Origin: an uncultured Myxococcales bacterium
GTDB lineage: Bacteria; Myxococcota_A; Bradymonadia; UBA7976; UBA1532
DNA length: 37,877 nt
Direction of reading: 5' to 3'
NCBI GenBank assembly: GCA_903847385.1
Contig: CAINDO010000540.1
Coordinates: 1-37,877, forward strand
In this document: positions 16,479 to 25,065 of the stretch, one piece after another
Layout of the letters: every line of letters begins with the position of its first letter
Numbering within the stretch: position 1 is the first letter of the stretch
Program-made: the position numbers and the translations under genes
Notes under the pieces: generated by a model
The model's input: only the letters and a program-made list of their open reading frames with translations
Database searches by the model: none
Told to the model about the DNA's origin: nothing

Positions 16479-17150
16479 ATGCACGCCACGCCCCAGGCCG
16501 CCCCGCCCCGTGTGAAGCCGCGTCTGCGCGGCCTGAGCCACGAGATCACGTTCTACTTCGCCATCGCGGCGACGCTCGCGCTCGGCCTGGCCGCCGCGCC
16601 GGGTCTGCCCACGCTGGCGGCCGTGATCTACGGCCTGTCCAACGTGGCGCTCTTCGGCATGAGCGCGCTCTACCACCGGCCGATGTGGACGCCGCAGGTT
16701 CGCGCCCGCCTGCGCCGCGCGGACCACGCGGCGATTTTTGTATTGATCGCGGGCAGTTACGCGCCGATCGGCCTGCTCGCGCTGCCGGCGGAGTCGGGGC
16801 ATCGCCTGTTGGCCATCGTGTGGGGCGGCTGCCTCGCCGGCCTGCTCAAGGCGCTCTTCTGGGCGCACGCGCCGCGCTGGATCACGGCCATCATCTACGT
16901 GGTGGTGGGCTGGGCCGCGGCGCTGGAGTACAGCGCGCTCGGTGAGATGCTCGGGCCCGTGCGCACGTGGTTCCTCTTCGGCGGCGGCCTCTGTTACTCC
17001 GTCGGCGCGGTGGTCTACGCCCGCAAGCGCCCGGATCCGGTGCCCGAGGTCTTCGGCTACCACGAGATCTTCCACGCCCTGGTGGTCGCCGCGGCGTTCC
17101 TGCACTTCTCCGCGCTCGGCAGCGTCGTGCTGCTCAGCCCGCCCACCTGA
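16479..17150 (+). CDS. Hemolysin III / PAQR-type membrane protein
   Basis: This 223-residue protein has seven predicted transmembrane helices. The metal-site residues of the PAQR/CREST superfamily are present: Ser62-x3-His66 (SALYH), Asp82 (ADHAAIF) and His195-x3-His199 (HEIFH). Eukaryotic relatives (adiponectin receptors) are linked to ceramide hydrolysis and membrane fluidity; bacterial members are annotated as hemolysin III or YqfA, with unclear function. ATG 16479 is preferred to an in-frame TTG at 16437 because the hydrophobic core starts soon after it. Nine bases separate it from the acyltransferase gene, so the two are probably cotranscribed. Confidence 0.88.
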   Translation: MHATPQAAPPRVKPRLRGLSHEITFYFAIAATLALGLAAAPGLPTLAAVIYGLSNVALFGMSALYHRPMWTPQVRARLRRADHAAIFVLIAGSYAPIGLLALPAESGHRLLAIVWGGCLAGLLKALFWAHAPRWITAIIYVVVGWAAALEYSALGEMLGPVRTWFLFGGGLCYSVGAVVYARKRPDPVPEVFGYHEIFHALVVAAAFLHFSALGSVVLLSPPT

Positions 17151-17159
17151 AGGTCGACC

Positions 17160-17996
17160 ATGTCCGAGAAGCCGTTCGTCGCCGATCCCGAGATCCTGGC
17201 CGCGCTCAAGCCGGCCGAGCGGTTCGCCTATCGCGTGGGCGCGCAGCTCAACGAGACACACCTGGGCAAGCGCGTGTCGATGCTCTGGGGCAACCATGTG
17301 GCCCAGCCGGCGTTGGCGCTCACGATCAACGCCCGCCTGCGGTTCTTCGGCGCCGAGAACATGCCGGGCCGCTCGGCGATCTTCGCGGCGAACCACCGCA
17401 CCTGGTTCGACCAGTTCGCGATGTTGATCGCCGCCTGGGACCACTTCCCCGAGGCGCCGTACATCTACTGCCCGGTCCGCAGCACCTTCTACTACGAGCG
17501 GCCGTTGGGCGTGGCGCTCAACCTGCTGGTGTCGGGCAACTCGATGTACCCGCCCGTCTTTCGGGACGACCGGGGCCCGGTGCTCAACCGCAACGTGGTC
17601 GACGCCTGCGTGCGCCTCTTGAACTGGACGCCCCGCGCCGTCGTCGCGATGCACCCCGAGGGCACGCGCAGTCAGGGGGAAGACCCCTACACGTTTCTCC
17701 CACCGAAGTCCGGCATCGGTCGAATCGCGCTGGCCGCCCGCGCGCCGATCGTGCCGTCGTTCGTCAACGGGCTGCCGCGCAGCTTCGGCAAGCTCATCGA
17801 GGAGCGCGTGAAGCCGGGCGTGGAGCCCGTGCGTGTGTTCCTGGGCCCCTCCGTGCCGCTCGACGACCTCTACGACCACGCCGAGGACCGCGACGCCCAG
17901 CGGGAGGCCGCCGTGCGCACCATGACCTCCATCGCCGCGCTCGGCGAGCAGGACCGCGCGTTCATGGCCGAGTGGCACGCGGCGAAGGGGCGCTGA
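17160..17996 (+). CDS. Lysophospholipid (1-acyl-glycerol-3-phosphate type) acyltransferase
   Basis: This 278-residue protein of the PlsC-like family transfers acyl chains to a glycerol-phosphate-type acceptor at the membrane. The catalytic HX4D motif is His79-Arg-Thr-Trp-Phe-Asp84 (ANHRTWFD). The acceptor-binding EGTR motif is at 166-169 (HPEGTRS). No long transmembrane helix is obvious, so it may be a peripheral membrane enzyme. GAAGG upstream of the ATG is a plausible ribosome binding site. It sits between the PAQR gene and a methyltransferase gene with only 9 and 3 base gaps. The exact acyl acceptor cannot be read from sequence. Confidence 0.88.
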   Translation: MSEKPFVADPEILAALKPAERFAYRVGAQLNETHLGKRVSMLWGNHVAQPALALTINARLRFFGAENMPGRSAIFAANHRTWFDQFAMLIAAWDHFPEAPYIYCPVRSTFYYERPLGVALNLLVSGNSMYPPVFRDDRGPVLNRNVVDACVRLLNWTPRAVVAMHPEGTRSQGEDPYTFLPPKSGIGRIALAARAPIVPSFVNGLPRSFGKLIEERVKPGVEPVRVFLGPSVPLDDLYDHAEDRDAQREAAVRTMTSIAALGEQDRAFMAEWHAAKGR

Positions 17997-17999
17997 CCG

Positions 18000-18788
18000 G
18001 TGCCGCTCCCGCGCCTGCAGCTCTTCGAGTTCAACGACCTCGCCTTCGTCCCGGCCGCGGTGCGTGACACCGTGGTCGAGTCCCTGGGCAACACCCTGGC
18101 CTGGGGCCACATCCTCTCGGGCCTCGTCGAGCCGCTCGAGGCCTGCCTGGCCGCCACGGGCTGCCGCGAGGTCCTGGACATCGGCTCCGGCGCCGGCCGC
18201 CCCGCGGCGATCCTGGTGGACGAGTTCCGCCGCCTGGGCCACGCGCCGCCCCGTTTCCTGCTCACGGACCTGCACCCGCGGCCCCACGACTGGGAAGTCC
18301 TGGCGGCCGAGCGCCCCGGCGACCTGGCCTTCGAGCCGACGCCCGTCGACGCCACGGCCGTGCCCGCGCATCTGGGCCGCGGCCGCCTGCGCACGATCAT
18401 CAACGTGCTGCACCACCTGCCGCCGGAGTTGGCCCGCGCGGTGCTGCACGACGCTCTGTTGCAGGGCGAGGGTGTGTTCGTGGCCGAGGGCTTCGAGCGA
18501 CGGCCGATGGGTTTCGTGACGATGTGGCCCACGGGTCTGCCGGCCTTGCTGGCCAACCCCCTGCTGACGCGGCGCGATCGGCTCGCCAAGATCGCCTTGA
18601 CCTGGGTCACGCCCGCGGCCGCCCTCATCGGCCTCTGGGACGGCCTGGTGAGTACGATGCGCATCTACACGCCGGACGACCTGCGGGCGATGATCGCGCC
18701 CCTCGGACCGGATTTCGTCTGCGAGGCCGGCCACTTCGAGTACCTTCTGGGCGGGCGTGGCTACTGGTTCAGCGCGAGGCGTCGGTGA
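18000..18788 (+). CDS. Class I SAM-dependent methyltransferase
   Basis: This 262-residue protein begins at a GTG three bases after the acyltransferase stop. The SAM-binding motif I is VLDIGSGAG at 58-66, followed by an acidic residue in LLTDLHPRP and by a NVLHHLPPEL segment typical of class I enzymes. The C-terminal third is hydrophobic (TWVTPAAALIGLWDGLVSTM), suggesting membrane contact and a lipophilic substrate. Its tight linkage to acyltransferase and PAQR genes points to lipid or quinone-like modification. That is inference; the substrate is unknown. Confidence 0.8.
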   Translation: MPLPRLQLFEFNDLAFVPAAVRDTVVESLGNTLAWGHILSGLVEPLEACLAATGCREVLDIGSGAGRPAAILVDEFRRLGHAPPRFLLTDLHPRPHDWEVLAAERPGDLAFEPTPVDATAVPAHLGRGRLRTIINVLHHLPPELARAVLHDALLQGEGVFVAEGFERRPMGFVTMWPTGLPALLANPLLTRRDRLAKIALTWVTPAAALIGLWDGLVSTMRIYTPDDLRAMIAPLGPDFVCEAGHFEYLLGGRGYWFSARRR

Positions 18789-18807
18789 GGCCGACCTAAG
18801 GACATGG

Positions 18808-18829
18808 CCGATATCGGTAAGGGTTTACC
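18808..18829. promoter_or_regulatory. Palindrome and inverted repeat upstream of the histidine kinase gene
   Basis: The perfect 10-base palindrome CCGATATCGG (18808-18817) is followed by an overlapping inverted repeat GGTAA-N4-TTACC (18816-18829), 40 to 60 bases upstream of the kinase start. They may be an operator or transcription-end structure for the methyltransferase gene, which stops at 18788. No clear -35/-10 pair was recognised. Confidence 0.25.
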
Positions 18830-18868
18830 CCGAGGCGCCCCCGAGAAGCCCCGTGCTACTCGTGTGGA

Positions 18869-21523
18869 ATGTCCGGTGACCAACGCCTGCCCGACTCGCC
18901 CATGCCCACGCCCGCCGAAGACGCGGCGCGGACGCTGGAGGTCCTCGAACGGGTCTGCGCCGTCCAGGAAGCCATCCTGCAGACGGAGACGCCCGACGCC
19001 GCGCTCTTCATGGCCCTGCTCGACCACTTCGTCGAGTTCAGCGGCAGCGCGTACGGTTTCCTCGGCGAAGTCTTCTACGACGACGGGCAGCCCTGGCTCC
19101 AGAGCCGGGCGATGTCCAACATCGCCTGGAACGAAGACACCCGCCGCGCTTACGCGGACGCCGTGGCCGCCGCCGGTGGGTTCGCGTTCCGCAACCTGAA
19201 CACTCTCTTCGGGCAGTGTCTGCGCACGGGCGAGCTGACCATCAGCAACACGCCGACGACGGACCCCCGGGCCGGCGGGCTGCCCCACGGCCACCCCGCG
19301 CTCAACAGCTTCGTCGGCATTCCGGTCCGCCTGGGCGGCCAGTTCATCGGCATGGTCGGCCTGGCCAACCGTCCGGGGGGCTACCACCCGGACATCGTGC
19401 GGACCCTGGCCCCGCTCACGGGCGCCGCCGCCAGCCTGCTCTACATGCTGCGGGTGCACCGCGCGCGGGCGGCGGCCGAAGCCGCGGTGGCCCGTCGGGT
19501 GACCTTCGAGCGCCTGATCCTGGAGATCTCCACCCACTTCATCCACGCGGACGCGAGCGACTTCGACGCGGTCGTGGACAGCGCGCTGGCCCGCGTCGGC
19601 GCCTTCGTCGAGGCCGACCGCAGCTATCTGTTCCTGTTCTCCGACGACGACACGGTCGCCTCGAACACCCACGAGTGGTGCGCCGAGGGGATCTCCCCCG
19701 AGAAGGACAACCTGCAGGCCGTCCCCGTCGAGGCGATGGACTTCGCCTTCGTCCCGATGCGCGCGGGCCGCGCGCTCGTGGTGCCGGACGTGCAGGCGAT
19801 CCCCCCCGAGGGGGCCGCCGTGCGCGAGGCCCTGGAGCCGCAGGGCATCAAGTCCGCCGTGTTGGTGCCCATCAACCACGAGGGGCGCCTGCAGGGGTTC
19901 GTGGGCTTCGACGCCGTGCGCGCCCACCGGGCCTGGTCGAACGACGACGCCGCGCTGCTCCAGGTGCTCGCCGAGGACATCGGCCACCTCATCCGCCGCA
20001 ACCGCGCCGCGCGCCGGCTCGCCGAGTCCGAGCGCCGGTTCCGCCTGATCGCCTCGCACGTGCGGCAGGCGTTTTTCCTCGTCACGCGCGACTACAGCCA
20101 GATGCTGTACGTGAGCCCGGCGTTCGAGGACATCTGGGGCATCCCCTGCGCACAGGTCATGGACAATCCGCTGTCGTGGCTCGACTCGCTGCACCCGGAC
20201 GATCGCCCGGTCATCGCCGGCACGATCACGACCGCGGGCCAGCAGGAGACGACGACCGAATACCGCATCCGCCGCCCGGACGGCGCGCTCCGCTGGGTGC
20301 GCGTGCAGACGCTGCCCGTGCGTTCGGAGAACGGCGGCCCCGTCGAGCAGGTCGCCGGCATCGCCGAGGACGTGACCGACCAGCACACGGCGGCCGAGAT
20401 GCTGGCGCGCCACAACGAGTGGCTCGAGGCCGCCGTGGCCCAGCGCACCGAGGCGCTCACCCGCAGCACCTCGGCCCTGCGCACCGTCGCCGATACCATG
20501 CCCGTCGCGGTGCTGATGCTCGAGGACGCCGAGGTCCGCTTCGCCAACCCCAGCGCGGAGCAGCTCTTCGGCCTGACCTCGGGCGGCACGCTGAACGCGG
20601 CGCACCAGGTCGTGGCGGACGCCGCCCGGGTGGACGAGGGCCACCGAGAGATCGAAGTCGTGCGCCCGGATGGTCTGCCGCGCGAGATCCGCGTGCTCGC
20701 CCGCGCCGTGGACTTCGAGGGCCGCCCCTGCCGCCTGCTGGCCGCGCTGGACGTGACCGAGCAGCGCCGCGCCGAGCGCATGCTCCGCGAGCAGCAGAAC
20801 ACCATCGCCCGCCTGGCCTACGTGGGGAACATGGAGGGCCTGGCCTCGGCCGTGGCCCACGAGCTCAACCAGCCCCTGAGCGCCATCGTGATGTGGATCG
20901 GCGGTCTGCACGCCAAGCTCGCCCGGGGACCCGTGCCCCACGACGATCTGGTCAGCGTGCTCGATCGGCTGCGGACCCAGAGCCTGCGCGCCGGTGAGCT
21001 CATGCGGCGGCTGCGCAGCTTCTCCACGCGGGGTGACGTCCAGCGGCACCGTCTGGACATGGACGACGTGTGCCGGCAGGCCCTGCGTCAGCTCGACGAG
21101 GTCGCGGCCACGCGGGGCGTGACGATGGAGGTCGCGCTCGCGGCGGAGGGCACGCGGGTGATCGGCGACGCCGTGCAGCTCGAGGTCGTCGTGACCAACC
21201 TGCTGCGCAACGCCATCGACGCCGTCGAGGATCGACCGCGCAGCCAGCCCGAGACGCGCCGCGTGTCCTTGAGCACCGAGAAGACACCGGGCGGCGTTCG
21301 GGTCTGCGTGCGAGACACCGGCCCCGGCGTGCCGGTCTCGCTGCGGGCGACCATCTTCGAGCCGTTGGTCAGCACGAAACCCAACGGCATGGGCATCGGC
21401 CTGTCCATCGCTCGCTCCATCGTCGAGGCGCACCGGGGCCACCTGGCGCTGCTGGAGGCCGACGAGGGCGGAGCGGTCTTCGAGATCACGCTGCCGGAAG
21501 GCGTGGGGGGAGGAGATGATTGA
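18869..21523 (+). CDS. Sensor histidine kinase (GAF-GAF-PAS-PAS-HisKA-HATPase)
   Basis: This 884-residue protein lacks obvious transmembrane helices and is probably a cytosolic sensor. Apparent domains in order: GAF (25-195, with the NLNTLFGQ and GHPALNSFVGIP blocks), GAF (215-375), PAS (385-505, WDSLHPDDRP-like region), PAS (530-635), HisKA with His664 in AVAHELNQPLSAIV, and HATPase with the N-box NLLRNAID, DTGPGVP and GMGIGLSIARSIVEAH. This H-box places it with FixL/DctB-type kinases. The start is uncertain: ATG 18869 or ATG 18902, neither with a strong ribosome binding site. A receiver gene follows immediately, giving a kinase-receiver pair. The signal is unknown. Confidence 0.88.
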   Translation: MSGDQRLPDSPMPTPAEDAARTLEVLERVCAVQEAILQTETPDAALFMALLDHFVEFSGSAYGFLGEVFYDDGQPWLQSRAMSNIAWNEDTRRAYADAVAAAGGFAFRNLNTLFGQCLRTGELTISNTPTTDPRAGGLPHGHPALNSFVGIPVRLGGQFIGMVGLANRPGGYHPDIVRTLAPLTGAAASLLYMLRVHRARAAAEAAVARRVTFERLILEISTHFIHADASDFDAVVDSALARVGAFVEADRSYLFLFSDDDTVASNTHEWCAEGISPEKDNLQAVPVEAMDFAFVPMRAGRALVVPDVQAIPPEGAAVREALEPQGIKSAVLVPINHEGRLQGFVGFDAVRAHRAWSNDDAALLQVLAEDIGHLIRRNRAARRLAESERRFRLIASHVRQAFFLVTRDYSQMLYVSPAFEDIWGIPCAQVMDNPLSWLDSLHPDDRPVIAGTITTAGQQETTTEYRIRRPDGALRWVRVQTLPVRSENGGPVEQVAGIAEDVTDQHTAAEMLARHNEWLEAAVAQRTEALTRSTSALRTVADTMPVAVLMLEDAEVRFANPSAEQLFGLTSGGTLNAAHQVVADAARVDEGHREIEVVRPDGLPREIRVLARAVDFEGRPCRLLAALDVTEQRRAERMLREQQNTIARLAYVGNMEGLASAVAHELNQPLSAIVMWIGGLHAKLARGPVPHDDLVSVLDRLRTQSLRAGELMRRLRSFSTRGDVQRHRLDMDDVCRQALRQLDEVAATRGVTMEVALAAEGTRVIGDAVQLEVVVTNLLRNAIDAVEDRPRSQPETRRVSLSTEKTPGGVRVCVRDTGPGVPVSLRATIFEPLVSTKPNGMGIGLSIARSIVEAHRGHLALLEADEGGAVFEITLPEGVGGGDD

Positions 21524-21524
21524 C

Positions 21525-21923
21525 ATGAGTGGATTGGATCACGAGGGCGTGGTGGTGCTGGTGGAGGACGACGAGGACGTCCGCTCGTCCCTGGTCTGGC
21601 TGCTCGAGTCCTTCGGGCTGCCCGTGAAGCCGTACTCGCACCCGATGGCGTTCCTGGAGGCGACGATGCCCCACGGGCCCCGGTGCGTGGTGCTCGACCT
21701 GCGCCTGCCGGAGATCAGCGGCATCGAGGTCCTGGAGCGCATGCGGCAGCGCGGGGACGACTCGCCGGTCATCGTCATCACCGGCCACGGGGACATGAAG
21801 GCCGCGGCCGAGGCGCGGGCTTTGGGGGCGTTCGACTTCCTGGAGAAGCCCTTCGACGAGATCCTGTTCGTCTCGCGCCTGCGGGCGGCCTTCGCGAGCA
21901 TGACGCGCGTCGCCGCGGCCTGA
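21525..21923 (+). CDS. Stand-alone response regulator receiver (FixJ-type)
   Basis: This 132-residue protein is a single receiver domain. The acidic pocket Asp15-Asp16 (VEDDED), phospho-acceptor Asp58 (VVLDLRLPEISG), Thr86 (VITGHGD) and Lys108 (FLEKPFDE) are all present. ATG 21525 is chosen because AGGAG (21511-21515) is nine bases away, while it abuts the alternative ATG at 21516. The sequence resembles the receiver of FixJ-type regulators but stops where the DNA-binding domain would begin. It therefore probably works by protein contact or as a phosphorelay intermediate. It begins one base after the kinase stop. Confidence 0.88.
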   Translation: MSGLDHEGVVVLVEDDEDVRSSLVWLLESFGLPVKPYSHPMAFLEATMPHGPRCVVLDLRLPEISGIEVLERMRQRGDDSPVIVITGHGDMKAAAEARALGAFDFLEKPFDEILFVSRLRAAFASMTRVAAA

Positions 21924-21984
21924 GCGGCCCCGCGTTCACCCGCCCGCGCTTGTGCGCCGACCGGGCCTGACGCATGCTCCCGGC

Positions 21985-24105
21985 ATGCGACGACTCGGCC
22001 TCTCGGCGATTCTCTGTGCGGCGTGTGGCGGGAGCGGCGGTGACGCCGCCGTGATCGCCGATCCCGACGCGGCGATGGCCGTTCCGGACGCGGCCGTTAC
22101 CCTTCCGGACGCGGCCGTTGCCCTTCCGGACGCGGCCATTGTGCTCCAGGACGCCGCCGTCGCCCTTCCGGATGCCGCCGTCGCCCTTCCGGATGCCGCC
22201 GTCGCCCTCCCCGACGCCGCCGTCGCCCTCCCCGACGCCGCCGTCGCCGCTCCCGATGCCCTGGCCGACGCCCTGCCGCCGCCCCCGGACGCCGCGCCGC
22301 TGCTCGAGGCCGTCGAGCTCCGCGTGCTCACGCCGATTCGGCTGAACGCGGGCGAGCGCGCGGCGCTGCCACTGCCGGCGATGCCGAGCGGACCGATGGT
22401 GCTGCAACTGCGCGCCGAGATCTGGCGCGTGGAGGACGGCGAGCTGCGGGTGAACGGGCGCCCGGCGCTGCTGCCCGGCGACGCGGACGCCCCCTGGATC
22501 ACCGTGACCGAGCCGTGGGAGGTCGCCCCGGACGCGCCCCTCGTGCTGACGCCCGAGGACCTGGGCGCGCAGGTGGAGCTCGAGGCCACGGGCGGCACGC
22601 TGGTGCTCCTCGGCGCGCGCCTGGCCGACCCCCGCGCGCCGCTGCCCGCCCCGCCCGACGAGGCCGTGCCCATGGAATCCGTGGCGCCGGCGCCGCTCCC
22701 TTGCGCCGAGCCGGGCTGTGACGACGCGCCCGCGCTCGCCGCCGCGCTGAACGCCGCGCCGCCCGGTCCGATGCGGTTCGTCCTGGGCCCCGGCCCGTAC
22801 ACGCTGCGCACGCCCTGGCGCATCACCCGCCCGGACACGCACCTGGCCGGCGACCCCGCGGGCACCACGTTTCGCTGGGATCCCATCGTGGCCGGCGAGG
22901 TCGCCGCCCTGACCTTCGCCGGCGGCGCCCCGGTCGGCCCCGCCTTGCCCCTGGCCGCCGATCATGTGGCGGGCACGGCGACGCTTCGGCTCGCCAACCC
23001 GCTCCTCGGGCCGCCCCCGGCTTACGTGCAGCTCGTCGCCGACGACTTCGGCGACGTGCCAGAGATCTGCGCCGCCGGCCGCGACGTGGAGCGGTTCCAG
23101 CGCCACATCGTGCACACCGCGCGGGTGCTGGCCGCGGACGCCGACACGCTCACGCTCGACCGCCCCCTGGCGATGGACGTGCCCGCCGCGGCGAACCCGC
23201 GCGTGCAGGCCGTGCCGCTGCTGACCGGCGCCCGGGTCACGGACCTCACGCTCGAGGCGGCGTGCCCCGAGGCTTTGGCGGTGAACACCATCGCCGCCGA
23301 GGACTGCACCACCCCCGAGGTGGCCGACGACGACGGCCTCGCGCTGACCCGCACCGTCGGCGCCCGCGTCGAGCGCGTGACCGCGCGGGCGTTCGGCAAG
23401 TTCTCGCTTCGGGTGGACGAGGCCCTGGAGACGCGCCTGACGGACAACGCGATGGAGCACCCCTCGAACTACGGCGACGGCGGGCGCGGCTACGGCGTGC
23501 ACGTCATCCGGTCGAGCCGCACGCGGATTCGCGGAGAGCGCGTGGACACCTGCCGGCACGCGGTGGTCGTCGACTTCGGGTCGTCGGACACGCAGGTGCT
23601 GGACGGGGACCTGCGCAACGCCCAGCTTGCGACCATCGACATCCACGGCGAGGCCAGCCGCGACACGCTCGTGCGCGGGAATCACATCGTCGGCGGGCGC
23701 TACGCCGTCGTCGTCGGCGGGGGCGGCACCGAGGTGCACTGCAACGACGGCCCGCGCCACCACCTGCACCGCAACCTGTTCGAGGGCAGCCTGCTGACCA
23801 CGGTCTCGGTCACCAACGCCACGCGCACCGTCACGGTGCAGGACAACGTGTTCGGCGTCGCGCCCGTGGCGCTCGCGGTCTCGCTCGGCGCCGGGAATGT
23901 CCTCTCCCGGGACAACCGGTTCGAAGGCAGTGTGGCCCCCCCGATCCTCGTCGACGCGACCTCTGGCCCCCTCGTGCTGCAGCGCAACACGTTCGTGACC
24001 ACCTGCGCGCCCGAGGCCGTGGTGCTGCCCGACGCGGCGCGGCCGGCCGGGGCCGTCGACCTGCGCGAAGACAACCTGTACTGCCCGGACGAGGGCGCGC
24101 CATGA
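21985..24105 (+). CDS. Lipoprotein with heptapeptide-repeat stalk and right-handed beta-helix domain
   Basis: The product is 706 residues from ATG 21985. A short signal leads to LCAAC, with Cys14 the likely lipidation site, although Cys11 is also present. Residues 20-90 are tandem heptapeptides of the VALPDAA type. A beta-rich region (about 115-230) is followed by a segment starting at CDDAPALAAALNAAPPG that resembles the entry of pectate-lyase/glycan-hydrolase type beta-helices. Repeated short strands continue to the end (GNHIVGGRYAVVVGG, RNLFEGSLLTTVSV, DNVFGVAPVALAV, DNRFEGSVAPPIL). A surface polysaccharide-binding or -cleaving role is possible, but no catalytic residues are assigned. Its stop overlaps the next gene by four bases. 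Confidence 0.78.
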   Translation: MRRLGLSAILCAACGGSGGDAAVIADPDAAMAVPDAAVTLPDAAVALPDAAIVLQDAAVALPDAAVALPDAAVALPDAAVALPDAAVAAPDALADALPPPPDAAPLLEAVELRVLTPIRLNAGERAALPLPAMPSGPMVLQLRAEIWRVEDGELRVNGRPALLPGDADAPWITVTEPWEVAPDAPLVLTPEDLGAQVELEATGGTLVLLGARLADPRAPLPAPPDEAVPMESVAPAPLPCAEPGCDDAPALAAALNAAPPGPMRFVLGPGPYTLRTPWRITRPDTHLAGDPAGTTFRWDPIVAGEVAALTFAGGAPVGPALPLAADHVAGTATLRLANPLLGPPPAYVQLVADDFGDVPEICAAGRDVERFQRHIVHTARVLAADADTLTLDRPLAMDVPAAANPRVQAVPLLTGARVTDLTLEAACPEALAVNTIAAEDCTTPEVADDDGLALTRTVGARVERVTARAFGKFSLRVDEALETRLTDNAMEHPSNYGDGGRGYGVHVIRSSRTRIRGERVDTCRHAVVVDFGSSDTQVLDGDLRNAQLATIDIHGEASRDTLVRGNHIVGGRYAVVVGGGGTEVHCNDGPRHHLHRNLFEGSLLTTVSVTNATRTVTVQDNVFGVAPVALAVSLGAGNVLSRDNRFEGSVAPPILVDATSGPLVLQRNTFVTTCAPEAVVLPDAARPAGAVDLREDNLYCPDEGAP
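22042..22260 (+). repeat. 21-bp tandem repeat encoding VALPDAA-type heptapeptides
   Basis: About nine 21-base units, each beginning GAC/GAT-GC, run in frame from 22066 to 22254 after one 24-base unit. Neighbouring units differ by one to a few bases, while the outer ones differ more, which indicates stepwise local duplication. A proline every seven residues argues against a coiled coil; an extended stalk is more likely. Confidence 0.85.
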
Positions 24106-25031
24106 TCAAGTCCCTGGGCGACCTGCGGGCGCGTCGCAAGCAAGAGGGCGAGCCCAAGAAGAAGAACTCCTGGGCCTTCGAGGCCGCCATGGCCGCCATG
24201 GCCTGGACCTCGCTGGCGCTGGCGGTCACCTACCTGATGAACGGCTCCTGGCTCGGCGCCGGGCTCGGCCTGGTGCTCGGGTTCATCGGCCTGTGCATCG
24301 TGTTCGTGGTGGCGTCGGGCGCGCTCTCCGTGGGCTGGGAGAAGCAGGCCGACTTTCTGGCCTACTTTCCGGTCCTGGCGGCGCTCGGGGCCTTCTCCCA
24401 CGGTCGCTTCGAGCACGCGGCGTGGCTGCCCCTGGGTGTCTCGTTCGTGACGTGGGTGTTCCACGGCGCGCGCTACCGGGCCGCGGAGAAGGCCAAGGTC
24501 ATCCCCCGGGACAGCCTGCCGGAAGACGTCGCCCAGAGCCTCGTGGCCCTGCCCGAGAGCCTGGACACGCGCCTGCAGGCCCCGCTGGACCGCGCGCTGC
24601 TCGACTGCGCCGCCCTGCAGAAGGTCGCCGCCGAGGCCCAGGCCGCCGGGGGCGCCTACGCGATGTTCGGCATCGACCCCGTGGGTCTGGTGGACGACGC
24701 CCACACCACGCTGCGCGAGATGAGCCGCCGCGCGACCTCGGCGCAGGCGCTCTCCGCGGCCCTCGCCGACGGCGCCAGCGCGTCCGTGCGCGAGGCCCTC
24801 GATGCGGCCGTTGCCGGCCTGGAGAAGCAGGCGGACGAGATTCGCGGCGCCCGCGAGGCGTGGCTGCTCTTCGACGCCGCGCAGGTGGACGAGAAGGCCT
24901 CGCGCATCGAGGGCCTGCGCCGCCGCGCCGACGCGCTGCGGGCGATGGGCTCGGCGATCCGGGAGGTCGAGGGGGACGCTCGCGCGCTGAGGTCGGGGCG
25001 CGGAGCGGCGGGTTGGCACCATTCGTGCTAA
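24102..25031 (+). CDS. Membrane protein of unknown function with helical C-terminal domain
   Basis: This 309-residue protein is not recognised. It begins with a basic segment (DLRARRKQEGEPKKK), then has two strong hydrophobic helices (about 28-45 and 50-75) and a weaker one (about 85-115). The remaining 180 residues are Ala/Glu/Arg-rich and predicted helical, with long amphipathic stretches such as AREAWLLFDAAQVDEKASRIEGLRR broken into turns. The ATG overlaps the stop of the beta-helix lipoprotein gene, so the two are probably translated together. The 3' end overlaps a candidate -24/-12 promoter for the next gene. Confidence 0.75.
   Translation: MIKSLGDLRARRKQEGEPKKKNSWAFEAAMAAMAWTSLALAVTYLMNGSWLGAGLGLVLGFIGLCIVFVVASGALSVGWEKQADFLAYFPVLAALGAFSHGRFEHAAWLPLGVSFVTWVFHGARYRAAEKAKVIPRDSLPEDVAQSLVALPESLDTRLQAPLDRALLDCAALQKVAAEAQAAGGAYAMFGIDPVGLVDDAHTTLREMSRRATSAQALSAALADGASASVREALDAAVAGLEKQADEIRGAREAWLLFDAAQVDEKASRIEGLRRRADALRAMGSAIREVEGDARALRSGRGAAGWHHSC
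25013..25029 (+). promoter_or_regulatory. Candidate sigma-54 (-24/-12) promoter for the lipoprotein gene at 25066
   Basis: The element TGGCACC-ATTC-GTGCT has GG (25015-25016) and GC (25027-25028) separated by exactly ten bases and differs from TGGCACG-N4-TTGCW at two positions. Transcription would begin near 25040, giving a leader of about 26 bases that still includes an AAAGAG ribosome binding site. It lies over the last codons of the upstream gene. Confidence 0.5.
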
Positions 25032-25065
25032 AACGCCCGGCGAAATCACGAAAGAGCCCCGCACC

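Noticed and set aside
15776..16549. Upstream extension of the ferritin-like lipoprotein to a 747-residue product
   Set aside because: The extension covers the DUF1993 gene on the other strand. The lipoprotein signal and lipobox start at 15775, which fixes the N-terminus.
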